Below, in pieces: positions 15,102-24,356 of a DNA stretch of 53,282 nt. Where the stretch lies: assembly GCA_030748455.1 (NCBI GenBank), contig JASMLY010000027.1, positions 1 to 53,282 on the forward strand, in the 5' to 3' direction. Position 1 is the first letter of the stretch, and every line of letters begins with the position of its first letter. The notes under the pieces were generated by a model. It made no database searches. It worked only from the letters and a program-made list of their open reading frames with translations, and was not told the origin of the DNA. This stretch comes from Phycisphaerales bacterium (GTDB lineage: Bacteria > Planctomycetota > Phycisphaerae > Phycisphaerales > SM1A02). Made by a program: the position numbers and the translations under genes.

Positions 15102-17857
15102 TAATTTGCAACTATGTTGATAATTTTTTGTGGTACGACAATTACCTTACGAACAGTAAGGTCTTCAAGTAATGAGGCGATTTGTTCATTCGCTAACGCT
15201 GAGGCCTCAACTTCAGCATCGGATGCTTCGGGTGAAACGCTAATTTTTCCGCGGACCTTACCCATGATTTGTACGGGGAGTTCAATCATGCTCTCAACAA
15301 GCATGGATTCTTTATACGTAGGCCAAGTGGCTGAGTTGATATATCCTGAGTTACCAAGCCTTGCATAGAGTTCTTGGGAAATGTGTGGAGCAAACGGAGA
15401 GAGCAATCTGACAAAACGATCAAGCTGATCTTTCGAAATCACTCCTTCATTCGTTGCCGTGTTTACAAACTCGATCATTGACGCGATCGCCGTGTTGTAT
15501 GCAAGTTCAGGAATATCATTGCTCACCTTTGCAATGGTTTTGTGGAGTGCACGCTCAACAGATTCGTCTGCACCCTCATCTAAACAAGTTCGCAGACACC
15601 CCGTTTGTTCATCAACTCCTAGCCGCCAAACACGTTGGAGGAACCGATGAACACCAACAATATCGTTCGTGTTCCAAGGAGCCGAAGCTTCAAGTGGTCC
15701 CATGTACATTTCATACAGCCGGAGTGTGTCGGCACCATATTCCTCTATCACATCATCTGGATTGACAACGTTTTTGAGAGATTTGCTCATTTTTGCAATG
15801 ATTTGTGAGACTTCTTCACCTGTGCTTGTTTCGAAATACTGTCCGTCGCGTTCCTCAACTTCAGTTGTTGGGACAAGCGTTTTATCACCCCGTTGGAACG
15901 CAAAACTTGTTAGAAGCCCTTGGTGGAACATTGTTCTGAATGGTTCGTTCGATGAAACTTCTTCTAGATCAAACAATATTTTTTGCCAAAAACGGGTGTA
16001 CAACAAATGCCGAACCGCGTGTTCAGCCCCACCGATGTACAGATCAACACCATCCTTCATCCAATACGATTCTGCGTCTTTGTCAACGAATCTTGTTTCA
16101 CAAAATGGACTGCAATACCGCAACTCATACCAACAAGAACCGGCCCACCCCGGCATCGTATTCACCTCTCTTCGAACGGGAGTTTCTTCTGCAAGTAAGG
16201 ATGGGTCAACGCCCGCTTCCCCAGCGGTTGTATGCACCCATGTTTCCGCTTTCGCAAGAAGGGGTTGGGGATCATCTGAAACTGGTGGGGTGTAATCTTC
16301 GATCGTTGGAAGTTCAACGGGAAGTGCAGATTCACGTACTGGATAGTGTTTGCCCTGTTCATCAAAAACAATTGGAAACGGTTCACCCCAGTATCGCTGT
16401 CTCGAAAATAGCCAGTCGCGTAGTCGGTACTGCACCGTGCTACTACCTGAGTTTGTTTCGGTAAGCCAGTTGATGATTGTTTGTTTCGCCTGTTCTGTTT
16501 CCTGACCATCAATTGATACTGTGTTACTTGAGGAATTCACGGCAATTCCTTCACCAGCAAAACATCCATCTGCGCCTTGGGGTGCATCTGTTTGCACAAC
16601 GTTGATTATTGGTATGTTGTGCGCGTGTGCAAAAGCATGGTCACGGTCATCGTGCGCGGGCACCGCCATTATTGCTCCATGTCCGTACCCCATGAGAACG
16701 TAATCAGCGACCCAAATGGGGATTTTTTTTCCATTCGCAGGATTAATTGCCGACAGACCAGTGTCTACGCCCGTTTTATCTTTCGAGTCAGCCATTCGAT
16801 CAACGTCAGAGCGATTTTTTGCTTCTTCTGCGTAGGCTTGAACGGCTTGTGAATCGATCGAATCAAGAAAAGGGTGTTCCGGTGCAAGTACCATAAATGT
16901 TGCACCAAAGATCGTGTCGGGTCTTGTGGTGTAGACACGAATGGTCTCTTGTTGCCCATCGATTTCAAAATCAATAGTAGCGCCCTCACTTCTACCAATC
17001 CAATCACGTTGCATGCGAAGCGTTGATTCTGGCCAATCGAGCCCTTCAAGGTCGTGTAATAGACGGTCTGCGTATGCGGTGATTCTGAACATCCATTGTT
17101 TCATTGAACGCCGGACGACTTGGTGGCCACCTCGCTCACTTCTTCCATCAACCACTTCTTCGTTTGCCAATACAGTTCCAAGTTTTGGACACCAGTTCAC
17201 GGTGTACTCACCTAGGTACGCGAGTCGTTTTGAATCAATAAATGTGTCTTGCGCTTTGGTGTCAAGATCGTTCCATGAGGTGTTTCCACAAGGGTACGTT
17301 CCTTGCTCAAGGAGCAAAACAAGTTCACTGATCGGGCGGGCTTTTTGGGTCGATTCGTCAAACCAAGAATCGTACGCTTTGAGCCAAATCCACTGTGTCC
17401 ACTTGTAATATTCTGGGTCAATTGTCGCAAACTCTCTTGACCAATCGTAACTAAAGCCAATCCGTTGCAGTTGCTTTCGGAACGTATCGATTGCTGATCG
17501 AGTTGTTTTTGCAGGATGAACACCTGTTTCGATTGCGTATTGCTCAGCAGGTAATCCAAAAGCATCCCACCCCATAGGATGAAGCACATTAAACCCTTGC
17601 ATTCTTTTGTACCGAGAGATAATGTCACTACCGATGTACCCAACTGGGTGCCCAACGTGAAGTCCAGAACCACTCGGGTAGGGAAACATGTCAAGGCAAT
17701 AAAACTTGGGTTTTGATGTATCAAATTCAGGGTCGTTTGGGTTTCCGACCTCGTTCACCTTGGATTCGCTCCAAACGTGCTGCCACTTTTGCTCAATACC
17801 GTCTGCGAGCGTGGCGCAGTACCGGTGTGCATTTTTCGTTGTAGGTGTGCAAGACAT
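15101..17857 (-). CDS. leuS: Leucyl-tRNA synthetase
   Basis: Charges tRNA-Leu. 918 aa, a little longer than E. coli LeuS. Class I signatures: HVGHPVGY (HIGH-type) near residue 67 and KMSKSLKN (KMSKS). The CP1 editing domain contains TTRPDTIFGATFM and the conserved DHDR-type site (VPAHDDRDHAFA). The zinc-domain position reads YPCGNTSWND, so only part of the zinc ligands remain. The ATG at 17857 has no Shine-Dalgarno; a TATCCT hexamer lies 9 nt upstream. It is 63 bp downstream of folC. Confidence 0.97.
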   Translation of the reverse strand: MSCTPTTKNAHRYCATLADGIEQKWQHVWSESKVNEVGNPNDPEFDTSKPKFYCLDMFPYPSGSGLHVGHPVGYIGSDIISRYKRMQGFNVLHPMGWDAFGLPAEQYAIETGVHPAKTTRSAIDTFRKQLQRIGFSYDWSREFATIDPEYYKWTQWIWLKAYDSWFDESTQKARPISELVLLLEQGTYPCGNTSWNDLDTKAQDTFIDSKRLAYLGEYTVNWCPKLGTVLANEEVVDGRSERGGHQVVRRSMKQWMFRITAYADRLLHDLEGLDWPESTLRMQRDWIGRSEGATIDFEIDGQQETIRVYTTRPDTIFGATFMVLAPEHPFLDSIDSQAVQAYAEEAKNRSDVDRMADSKDKTGVDTGLSAINPANGKKIPIWVADYVLMGYGHGAIMAVPAHDDRDHAFAHAHNIPIINVVQTDAPQGADGCFAGEGIAVNSSSNTVSIDGQETEQAKQTIINWLTETNSGSSTVQYRLRDWLFSRQRYWGEPFPIVFDEQGKHYPVRESALPVELPTIEDYTPPVSDDPQPLLAKAETWVHTTAGEAGVDPSLLAEETPVRREVNTMPGWAGSCWYELRYCSPFCETRFVDKDAESYWMKDGVDLYIGGAEHAVRHLLYTRFWQKILFDLEEVSSNEPFRTMFHQGLLTSFAFQRGDKTLVPTTEVEERDGQYFETSTGEEVSQIIAKMSKSLKNVVNPDDVIEEYGADTLRLYEMYMGPLEASAPWNTNDIVGVHRFLQRVWRLGVDEQTGCLRTCLDEGADESVERALHKTIAKVSNDIPELAYNTAIASMIEFVNTATNEGVISKDQLDRFVRLLSPFAPHISQELYARLGNSGYINSATWPTYKESMLVESMIELPVQIMGKVRGKISVSPEASDAEVEASALANEQIASLLEDLTVRKVIVVPQKIINIVAN

Positions 17858-17866
17858 GAATCGTGC

Positions 17867-17872
17867 AGGATA
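17867..17872 (-). promoter_or_regulatory. -10-like hexamer immediately upstream of leuS
   Basis: TATCCT lies 9 nt before the leuS ATG, on the minus strand. No convincing -35. It would give a leader of 2-4 nt, that is, an effectively leaderless mRNA, consistent with no Shine-Dalgarno. Confidence 0.35.
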
Positions 17873-17920
17873 CCGTACTGGCGTCTTTCCTAATTGGAGA
17901 TTATGGTCATGGTGTCGGAG

Positions 17921-19336
17921 TTATTGTTTTTTTGCGAGCTCTGAGAGGTACTTTTTGGCATCGCCTACGAGATAAAAACTACCAGTAATACAGATGAGGT
18001 CGTCGCGACTTGTGGCACGAGCGGCGATTTCAAGCGCTTCACCGAGGGTGTTTGCAACCTGTGTCATCTTCCCACTTAACTCAGCGAATTGCCGTTGCAA
18101 CGTGCGTGGTTCAGCAGCGCGTGGGTTGTCGTGTGATTTTGTGAAGATAATTTTGTCAGCACCAAGAGACAATTCTCGGAGCATTCCGTCAACATCTTTG
18201 TCTGCACAGCACCCAAAAACACACACCATCGAGTCGTATGGAACATGCGCACCGATGCAGCGGATGAGTGACTGTAATGATGATGGATTATGCGCGCCGT
18301 CGACAAGAATTTTGGGTTTATCCCACGCTAACTCCATTCGTCCATCGACGGTTGAACTTGCCAAGCTTTCATAGAGTGGTGCGTCTTCAAACGAATAGCC
18401 CAGTGATTTAAGTTTGCAAATTGCTGCAAGTGCGAGCCCACAGTTCCTCGCTTGGTGCGCTCCTGGTAGTGGAACGGGTGTGTGCATGAACTGCATTTCT
18501 TCGGTAATGACGCAAATACGATTTTGTGGAATGCCAGCGTTGCTCGTTACAAACCTTGAGCTAAACTCAACATCTTCGCCCACAATCGAAAGATCACACT
18601 CCGTTTCTTCAGCACAATTTCTCAATATTTCAGTGACACTGTCACTTTGTTGGCAACTGATTGCTGGAATAGATTTCTTAAAAATACCAGCCTTTTCTTT
18701 TGCAATTTCTTCGAGAGTGTCGCCAAGAATATGTGTGTGATCAAGATCGATCTGTGTAATGAGCGTGAGGATTGGGTTGATGATGTTCGTGGAATCGAGA
18801 CGACCACCCAGACCAGTTTCAATCACTGCAATATCAACCGCATTTTCAGCGAAATATGTGAAGGCGGAAGCTGTGACGATTTCAAAAAATGTTGGGGACA
18901 CCCCGCGCTTCTTTGCGGCGGCAACAACTGAGGCTACGGTTTCTGTGAATTCACTTTCTTCTATCATCGATTCGTTTACGACAATGCGTTCACGAATATC
19001 AACGAGGTGTGGGGAAGTGTATTTGCCAACCGTATACCCAGTACCTCGGAGCATCGAGGAAAGCATCTCTACGGTCGAGCCTTTGCCAACTGTTCCAGCG
19101 ACATGAACCATTTGAACCTGATCTTGTGGGTTACCGAGTTCCTCGAGGATCTCCTTCATTCTCGCAAGTTTGAAGGTATCTTCGTCGTATTGGACAACAC
19201 GCATCCGTTCGTAGTCAGTTTGTTCAAGGAGATAGGCAACGGCTGAAGAAAAAGTTTTGATCGGTTTTTCCTTCTTCTTCTTCTTTGGTGCCTTTTTCGT
19301 GGTACGCTTTTTTGATGTATTCTTTGTACTAGCCAT
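17921..19336 (-). CDS. folC: Folylpolyglutamate/dihydrofolate synthase
   Basis: Adds glutamate to folates (and to dihydropteroate in bifunctional forms). Mur ligase fold. P-loop HVAGTVGKGSTVEM, folate region YTSPHLVDIRERI, and ATP/metal motifs ETGLGGRLDSTN, QIDLDHTHILG, AKEKAGIFK, then DGAHNPSS. 471 aa. The first 30 residues are an unusual lysine-rich extension (KKRTTKKAPKKKKKEK) absent from most FolC proteins. The ATG at 19336 has no Shine-Dalgarno but a good promoter directly upstream (19346-19374). It begins the folC-leuS-DUF2314 transcript. Confidence 0.95.
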   Translation of the reverse strand: MASTKNTSKKRTTKKAPKKKKKEKPIKTFSSAVAYLLEQTDYERMRVVQYDEDTFKLARMKEILEELGNPQDQVQMVHVAGTVGKGSTVEMLSSMLRGTGYTVGKYTSPHLVDIRERIVVNESMIEESEFTETVASVVAAAKKRGVSPTFFEIVTASAFTYFAENAVDIAVIETGLGGRLDSTNIINPILTLITQIDLDHTHILGDTLEEIAKEKAGIFKKSIPAISCQQSDSVTEILRNCAEETECDLSIVGEDVEFSSRFVTSNAGIPQNRICVITEEMQFMHTPVPLPGAHQARNCGLALAAICKLKSLGYSFEDAPLYESLASSTVDGRMELAWDKPKILVDGAHNPSSLQSLIRCIGAHVPYDSMVCVFGCCADKDVDGMLRELSLGADKIIFTKSHDNPRAAEPRTLQRQFAELSGKMTQVANTLGEALEIAARATSRDDLICITGSFYLVGDAKKYLSELAKKQ

Positions 19337-19345
19337 AGCCGTGCT

Positions 19346-19374
19346 ATTCTATCATACATCAGGTTTTTTTACAA
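19346..19374 (-). promoter_or_regulatory. Sigma-70-type promoter of folC (leaderless)
   Basis: Minus strand: TTGTAA, 17-bp spacer, TAGAAT, with TGA just before the -10 (extended -10). TAGAAT ends 9 nt before the ATG, so the transcript should begin 2-4 nt before or at the start codon. It is the best-formed promoter in the window. Confidence 0.65.
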
Positions 19375-19434
19375 ATCACGCGATGTAACCCGTTGAAACC
19401 TAAGGGGTTACAGAAATATACAGGAATTTCTTCG

Positions 19435-20181
19435 ATGCCAGATACAAGCCTTTCTGCAGAATCTTGGAGAGTGTTACGGATACAGGGCGAGTTTGTCGAC
19501 GCGATCGATGCCTTGTGCAAAATACCTCCTGCCGTGAGTGTATTTGGCTCAGCACGGTTGCCCGAGGAGAATCCGCACTACAAAACAGCTCAAGAGTGCG
19601 GAAAACTGCTTGTCAAGGCGGGTTTTGCAGTGATTACTGGCGGTGGTCCTGGGATTATGGAAGCCGCGAACAGGGGAGCATTTGAAGCCAAGGGGGTCTC
19701 CGTTGGGCTCAATATCTCGCTTCCACAAGAGCAAAATGCAAATCCATACCAAACAGTAGAACTTGACTTCCGGTATTTCTTCATCCGCAAGGTGATGTTT
19801 GTGAAATATGCACGTGGGTTTATCATCTTCCCAGGTGGGCTTGGAACGCTCGATGAATTTTTTGAATCGCTCACATTGATGCAAACACTCAAAATTAAAC
19901 CGTTTCCAGTTGTTCTAGTCGGGTCAGAGTATTGGACAACACTTGTTGATTGGATGAAGACAAGGCTTGTTGACCTATTTGAGACGATTGATGAAAATGA
20001 TCTCGATCTATTTCGAATTGTTGATGATCCTGCAGACGCTGTAAACATCGTCTTGGATGATTTTACAGGAAGAAAACTCGCAGCTGAAAACCTACCTCGA
20101 TTTGATACAGACGAGGAAGAACCTACTGGCGAAGGCACAAGGCTTGGAGTCCCACCCCGCCGCCGAAGTTCATCCGAATAA
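19435..20181 (+). CDS. LOG-family protein (Rossmann, lysine decarboxylase-like)
   Basis: 248 aa. Carries GGGPGIMEA and PGGLGTLDE, the two signatures of the LOG/TIGR00730 family, nucleotide 5'-monophosphate phosphoribohydrolases (cytokinin-activating in plants and some bacteria). In bacteria it may act as a purine/pyrimidine 5'-nucleotide nucleosidase. The C-terminal 30 residues are acidic then basic (ending PPRRRSSSE) and look disordered. ATG 19435 has AGGAA 9 nt upstream; the TTG-start reading adds 14 residues with no support. Confidence 0.92.
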   Translation: MPDTSLSAESWRVLRIQGEFVDAIDALCKIPPAVSVFGSARLPEENPHYKTAQECGKLLVKAGFAVITGGGPGIMEAANRGAFEAKGVSVGLNISLPQEQNANPYQTVELDFRYFFIRKVMFVKYARGFIIFPGGLGTLDEFFESLTLMQTLKIKPFPVVLVGSEYWTTLVDWMKTRLVDLFETIDENDLDLFRIVDDPADAVNIVLDDFTGRKLAAENLPRFDTDEEEPTGEGTRLGVPPRRRSSSE

Positions 20182-20274
20182 ACTTCAGGGCTGATGATTT
20201 CATTCGCTTCATGCAAGTGATGTACTGCGGTGTTCTCCAACAATTGTTCGAGTAATGTTGTTTGAAAGATGACA

Positions 20275-20280
20275 TACAAT
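20275..20280 (+). promoter_or_regulatory. -10-like hexamer 7 nt upstream of mgtE
   Basis: TACAAT ends 7 nt before the mgtE ATG (20288). No Shine-Dalgarno and no clear -35. The likely start of transcription is at or next to the start codon. No M-box magnesium riboswitch can exist in such a short leader. Confidence 0.4.
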
Positions 20281-20287
20281 ACAACCA

Positions 20288-21712
20288 ATGTGTGATGCGC
20301 AAAAAGAACATACCGATGGGTCAACTGTGGATGTAGGGAGTGTTCTTTCACCGGAGGACGAACATGTTGCAGATTTGATGGCACATACGATCGATATCTC
20401 TGCACTTGCAACAGCTGTGACAAAACAAAAAGCAGCCGATGCAGCAGATACACTCGAAGATCTTGATGACCTTGAGGCGGCGGAAGTCATCGAGTTGATG
20501 GAGGACAAGGCTGCTTCCGATGCACTTGCTGAGATGGAAACACCACTTGCTGTTAGCGTTGTTGAAGATCTTGTAGACGACGAACGTGCAACATACGCCG
20601 CAACGTTGCTCGAACGCATGGCTCCAGATGACGCCGTGCGGATTCTTCGTTCAGTTGATGACCAATACATTGAACCAACGTATCACAACATGTCGGTTCA
20701 AAAAGCACGGACACTACGGCAACTGAGTGACTATGAAGAAGAATCAGCAGCGGGCATGATGACAACAGACTTTGTATCGCTCGATGAATCGATGACGATT
20801 ACACAAGTTGTTGATCTTCTTCGCGAACGAGAATTGCCAGAACACGTTCTTGATCTCCCTGTTACCGATTCCACAGACCAATTGGTGGGCATCGTGAGTT
20901 TGCAAGTGTTGCTGGTTGCACAAGCAAATGACCAAGTCAAAGAGGTAATGTCAAGTAAGATTTCAGCGGTACACAACAGTACGGATCGGGAAGAAGTCGC
21001 CCGTGAATTTGATCGGTATGGGTATGAGATGCTCCCTGTGGTTGATTCATCACACCGCCTACTTGGGATTATTACTGTTGATGATGTCATTGACATTATT
21101 GAAGAAGAGCAAACCGAGGACGTGCAAAAAACAGTTGGTGCAGGGGCGGGGGAAGCGGTGTATTCAGGTGTTGGGGAAAAACTACGGGGTCGAATGCCTT
21201 GGTTGGTTGTTTCCGCATTTATGATGTTACCCGCCACATTTGTTGTGTTGCACCATGAGTCATTGATTGCAGAAGTTGCACTTTTGGCAGTATGTATGCC
21301 ATTGATTGCAGCGCTCTCTGGCAATGCGGGGCACCAAGCCCTAGCAGTGACTCTTCGTGGGATTGTTCTTGATGAAGTGCGTCGTGATAGAATTTGGCCA
21401 CTTATTCGCAGGGAGTTAGTCGTTGGAGTGATTTCTGGTGCAGTTCTAGGTGGAGGGGTAGCCGGACTTCTTCAACTGTTTGGAGATTCAGCACTTGCTT
21501 CACGCTTAGGAGTGGTTGTTGCTCTAGCAATGCTCGTTTCAATGGCGGCGGGCACACTAGCGGGAGCACTGATTCCACTCATTATGCGCCGTGTTGGTGC
21601 TGATCCTGCACAAGCATCTGCTATCTTCCTCGTGATGGTGACTGACGCAGTTGCATTTACAAGTTTATTGGGCTTTGCAACGATTGCAGCCCAATGGTTA
21701 CAAGGAACGTAA
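20288..21712 (+). CDS. mgtE: Magnesium transporter MgtE
   Basis: Mg2+ channel of the MgtE/SLC41 family. 474 aa. N-terminal acidic superhelical domain (DTLEDLDDLEAAEVIELME, residues about 40-150), two CBS domains (from about residue 155 to 275: MTTDFVSLDESMTI... and ...YGYEMLPVVDSSHRLLGIIT), and five transmembrane helices (about 310-470) including the selectivity region SGNAGHQALAVTLRGI and TDAVAFTSLLG. Complete. hpt follows 5 bp downstream, so the two are likely co-transcribed, without obvious functional link. Confidence 0.96.
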   Translation: MCDAQKEHTDGSTVDVGSVLSPEDEHVADLMAHTIDISALATAVTKQKAADAADTLEDLDDLEAAEVIELMEDKAASDALAEMETPLAVSVVEDLVDDERATYAATLLERMAPDDAVRILRSVDDQYIEPTYHNMSVQKARTLRQLSDYEEESAAGMMTTDFVSLDESMTITQVVDLLRERELPEHVLDLPVTDSTDQLVGIVSLQVLLVAQANDQVKEVMSSKISAVHNSTDREEVAREFDRYGYEMLPVVDSSHRLLGIITVDDVIDIIEEEQTEDVQKTVGAGAGEAVYSGVGEKLRGRMPWLVVSAFMMLPATFVVLHHESLIAEVALLAVCMPLIAALSGNAGHQALAVTLRGIVLDEVRRDRIWPLIRRELVVGVISGAVLGGGVAGLLQLFGDSALASRLGVVVALAMLVSMAAGTLAGALIPLIMRRVGADPAQASAIFLVMVTDAVAFTSLLGFATIAAQWLQGT

Positions 21713-21717
21713 AACAG

Positions 21718-22251
21718 ATGATTCGAGATATTCAAAAGATACTCATTGCCCGAGGGGCGATTTCTGACCGAGTCCGTTCTCTTGCAGAAGAGATTACGAA
21801 TGACATTACGAACAAAGAAGATGAATCTGAAATCGTTCTTGTAGCTGTGATGACAGGTAGCATTATTTTTGTTGCTGACCTTATGCGAAATTTGCCCATG
21901 AAAATTCGTATTCAATTAATGACTGCAAGCAGTTACGTTGGAAAAACAACAAAAAGCAATCAAGATCCCGTTGTTGGGGCGTTGCCTGGTGTCACAGGTA
22001 AACACGTACTTCTCGTTGACGATATTTTAGATTCAGGCAAAACACTCACACGCATACGAGAACAACTTGAAACCCAAAATCCCCAATCAATTGATACGTG
22101 TGTGCTTCTTCGTAAGAAGATTTCTACCGCAATGGCCGTGCCCTGTACATACGTTGGGTTTGATATAGAAGACGAGTTTGTTGTCGGATATGGCCTAGAT
22201 TACGATGATTATTACCGCAATTTTCCTGATATAGGTGTGATTGCACCGTAG
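21718..22251 (+). CDS. hpt: Hypoxanthine phosphoribosyltransferase
   Basis: Purine salvage: transfers phosphoribosyl from PRPP to hypoxanthine or guanine. 177 aa, usual length. PRPP loop LLVDDILDSGKTL, N-terminal VAVMTGSIIFVADLMR, and the C-terminal YVGFDIEDEFVVGYGLDYDDYYRN are diagnostic. ATG 21718 gives a normal N-terminus; the 8 extra residues of a longer reading overlap mgtE. AAGGAA is 12 nt upstream. Convergent with moxR, separated by 3 bp. Confidence 0.96.
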   Translation: MIRDIQKILIARGAISDRVRSLAEEITNDITNKEDESEIVLVAVMTGSIIFVADLMRNLPMKIRIQLMTASSYVGKTTKSNQDPVVGALPGVTGKHVLLVDDILDSGKTLTRIREQLETQNPQSIDTCVLLRKKISTAMAVPCTYVGFDIEDEFVVGYGLDYDDYYRNFPDIGVIAP

Positions 22252-22254
22252 GGT

Positions 22255-23196
22255 TCAGGCAGGGCTTGGGACCGTTTCAAGAACTTGTTGCATAATTCTT
22301 CGGGTTGCTGAAGTATCACCGTCGTGCATATATGTTCTGCTTACAACGCGGTGGGAACAAACTGATAAAACATTTGAAACGACATCTTCCGGAATGCAAT
22401 ACTCGCGTCCACCAAGCATCGCCGTCGCTCTTGCAGCCTGAGCTAGAGCGAGTGCGCCGCGAGGGCTTACCCCCACCTGCAAATCTTCGGCTTGTCTCGT
22501 TGCTTCTGCAATAGCGATCATGTAATCGACGAGGTCATCTGCAATTTTAATCTCATCAACACGGTCTTGTAGTTCGACCAACTCTTCGCTTGTCATTACA
22601 GTCTTGAGTGTTTGCAAACTTGTTCGTGCAGGCTGCTTGCGAATAACACGTCGTTCATCTTCAGGTGAAGGGTATCCAAGATTGATTCGCATTAAAAAAC
22701 GATCAAGTTGGTTTTCGGGTAGAAAATAGGTGCCCTCAAACTCATACGGATTCTGCGTTGCGATCACCATAAAAGGAGCAGGCAGAGTTCTACTTTCACC
22801 ATCGACAGTCACGACAGATTCGCTCATTGCTTCAAGGAGTGCAGATTGCGTTCGTGGAGTTGTTCGGTTAATTTCATCAGCAACAATGATGTTGTTAAAA
22901 ACAGGACCTTTCCGGAATGAAAAATCCGAACTTGAGCGGTCAAACATGTTGACACCGGTAATATCGCTTGGAAGAAGGTCAGGTGTGCATTGTATTCTTG
23001 CAAAGGAACAATCCACCGACTTGGCAACCGCACTTGCGAGCACTGTTTTTCCAACCCCTGGAACATCCTCGATCAGAATATGCCCCCGAGCGAGTAATGC
23101 GACAATGACCCTATTGATCGCACCGACGTTTCCCATGTACACTGACGCGATATTGCGTTGCAATTCTTGAAGCTGGTTATTGCTTGTTTTTAGCAT
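22255..23196 (-). CDS. MoxR-family AAA+ ATPase
   Basis: 313 aa. Walker A EDVPGVGKTVLA, Walker B IIVADEINRTTP, sensor 1 ATQNPYEFEGTY, and GVSPRGALALAQAARA. This AAA+ family usually assists metal or cofactor insertion into VWA-domain partners, often with DUF58 and VWA genes adjacent; here those partners are absent and the gene stands alone between hpt and a divergent membrane protein. The ATG at 23196 is chosen because the upstream in-frame sequence overlaps the divergent gene and has no motif; TATACT lies 11 nt upstream. Confidence 0.92.
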   Translation of the reverse strand: MLKTSNNQLQELQRNIASVYMGNVGAINRVIVALLARGHILIEDVPGVGKTVLASAVAKSVDCSFARIQCTPDLLPSDITGVNMFDRSSSDFSFRKGPVFNNIIVADEINRTTPRTQSALLEAMSESVVTVDGESRTLPAPFMVIATQNPYEFEGTYFLPENQLDRFLMRINLGYPSPEDERRVIRKQPARTSLQTLKTVMTSEELVELQDRVDEIKIADDLVDYMIAIAEATRQAEDLQVGVSPRGALALAQAARATAMLGGREYCIPEDVVSNVLSVCSHRVVSRTYMHDGDTSATRRIMQQVLETVPSPA

Positions 23197-23207
23197 TGAA
23201 GTCGTGA

Positions 23208-23213
23208 GTATAC
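23208..23213 (-). promoter_or_regulatory. -10-like hexamer upstream of moxR
   Basis: TATACT on the minus strand ends 11 nt before the moxR ATG. No strong -35. The leader would be under about 6 nt, which agrees with the lack of a Shine-Dalgarno in it. Confidence 0.4.
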
Positions 23214-23252
23214 CTTTTTCACGTGTGACACAATTAGAAATAGCCCCGAAAC

Positions 23253-24152
23253 ATGCAATCCCAACACCCTTCACCAATCGTTTCACAATTATCTGGGATG
23301 GTTGTCGATATCCAACTTTCTTGTACACGCTGTGGCTACGAGCTAAAATCACTACCTGCCGAAGGCGATTGTCCTGAGTGTGGTGAACCAATTCGATTTA
23401 CGATCATAGATACCGTAGACCCTGCAGCGAGAAGACTTCCACCGATTGAGCGGCCTGTTGCTGTTGGGAATTCGATCGTTGGCGTAGCGTTGTTTTTGTT
23501 TTTCTCTGTGCTCTGCGCCGCATTTGTTTTATTGAGTAAAGCACCAACTCAACTTCCAATTCCACACGGAATTCGAACACTAAACAATCCAATTTGGATT
23601 TGTGTGTCATCTGGATTAGCAGTGGTATCACTCTGTTGTCTCGTCCCAATCATGCAGATGTGTCGCTGCGGCGTGATACAAGGATGTCGATTGGGCATCG
23701 CACTCGCTGGAAGCGGAGTGTTGTTGTTCGCAACCGTACTGGGAGCGTCGCGTTGGGTACTTCTCAGTGGTGTTGATCGGGGGACAGTTGTAACTGTTCT
23801 CTTTGACACGTTGATTCCTGTCGTGGCTCTTGCCATCACATTTGTGGGTTTTCGACGATTGATTCCACGTATAGGACAACGAAGCCGTGAATTCCGTTTT
23901 GCTCAAGGAAGTCGCCAAAGAATGAATGATCTGCTTGCAGCCCTCATCTTCGTGGTTATTGGTCGGATTTGTGTTTTTGTGTCTTCGCACGATTCGAACC
24001 TCGCAACCCTTGGATTGATCATCATGGTGCTTTGCATGACCCTCGTTCTCGTGGGGCTTCTCTATCTCGTCAGGAATACATACTGGATTCGCTCTGCACT
24101 CTGCTCGCCTCCGCCCTCACTTTCGCAACTCCTTCGCTCTAAATCCACCTAG
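23253..24152 (+). CDS. Zinc-ribbon multi-pass membrane protein
   Basis: 299 aa. Near the N-terminus the ribbon CTRCGYELKSLPAEGDCPECGEPI (two CxxC pairs) is followed by five to six hydrophobic helices (about residues 72-92, 110-135, 145-165, 180-198, 226-245, 250-270) and a basic/Pro-rich end. Such proteins, with CxxCGYxLxxLP at the start, are widespread in Phycisphaerae; their function is unknown. The start is unclear: ATG 23253 has no Shine-Dalgarno; ATG 23298 (MVVDIQLSCTRCGYEL) would place the ribbon nearer the N-terminus as in most relatives. Confidence 0.8.
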   Translation: MQSQHPSPIVSQLSGMVVDIQLSCTRCGYELKSLPAEGDCPECGEPIRFTIIDTVDPAARRLPPIERPVAVGNSIVGVALFLFFSVLCAAFVLLSKAPTQLPIPHGIRTLNNPIWICVSSGLAVVSLCCLVPIMQMCRCGVIQGCRLGIALAGSGVLLFATVLGASRWVLLSGVDRGTVVTVLFDTLIPVVALAITFVGFRRLIPRIGQRSREFRFAQGSRQRMNDLLAALIFVVIGRICVFVSSHDSNLATLGLIIMVLCMTLVLVGLLYLVRNTYWIRSALCSPPPSLSQLLRSKST

Positions 24153-24175
24153 CCTAGTACCCGGCGGGGGGCAAT

Positions 24176-24194
24176 CCCTGCCAGCATGGCAGGG
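24176..24194 (+). other. GC-rich hairpin in the groEL1 upstream region
   Basis: CCCTGCCA-gca-TGGCAGGG: an 8-bp perfect stem just after the zinc-ribbon membrane gene. No U-tract follows (aggtagggcag), so it is not a canonical intrinsic terminator. It could bind a factor or end the upstream transcript with Rho. Confidence 0.5.
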
Positions 24195-24334
24195 AGGTAG
24201 GGCAGAAATGTTCTACACACTGGTTCTTTGGATAACAATGAGGGGTGTTTGGCTCTATTTTGGCGCACCATTTGTACCTCTCTTAGGGATCATTGGGTGC
24301 ACTGTGCGCTCAATTGCAGATGTGGAAGAGGTAC

Positions 24335-24356
24335 TTTTGCCCAGCTTTGGGCAAAA
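24335..24356 (+). promoter_or_regulatory. Leader hairpin before the groEL1 Shine-Dalgarno
   Basis: TTTTGCCCA-gctt-TGGGCAAAA: a perfect 9-bp stem that ends 7 nt before CAGGAGA (24364-24370) and 21 nt before the groEL1 ATG. It is A/U-flanked with a G/C core and could be heat-labile. No CIRCE element (TTAGCACTC-N9-GAGTGCTAA) is present in the 225-bp upstream gap, so control is not the HrcA type. Confidence 0.45.

Noticed and set aside
20182..20287. M-box magnesium riboswitch before mgtE
   Set aside because: The gap is about 105 bp with no three-helix structure visible, and the likely transcription start is next to the ATG.
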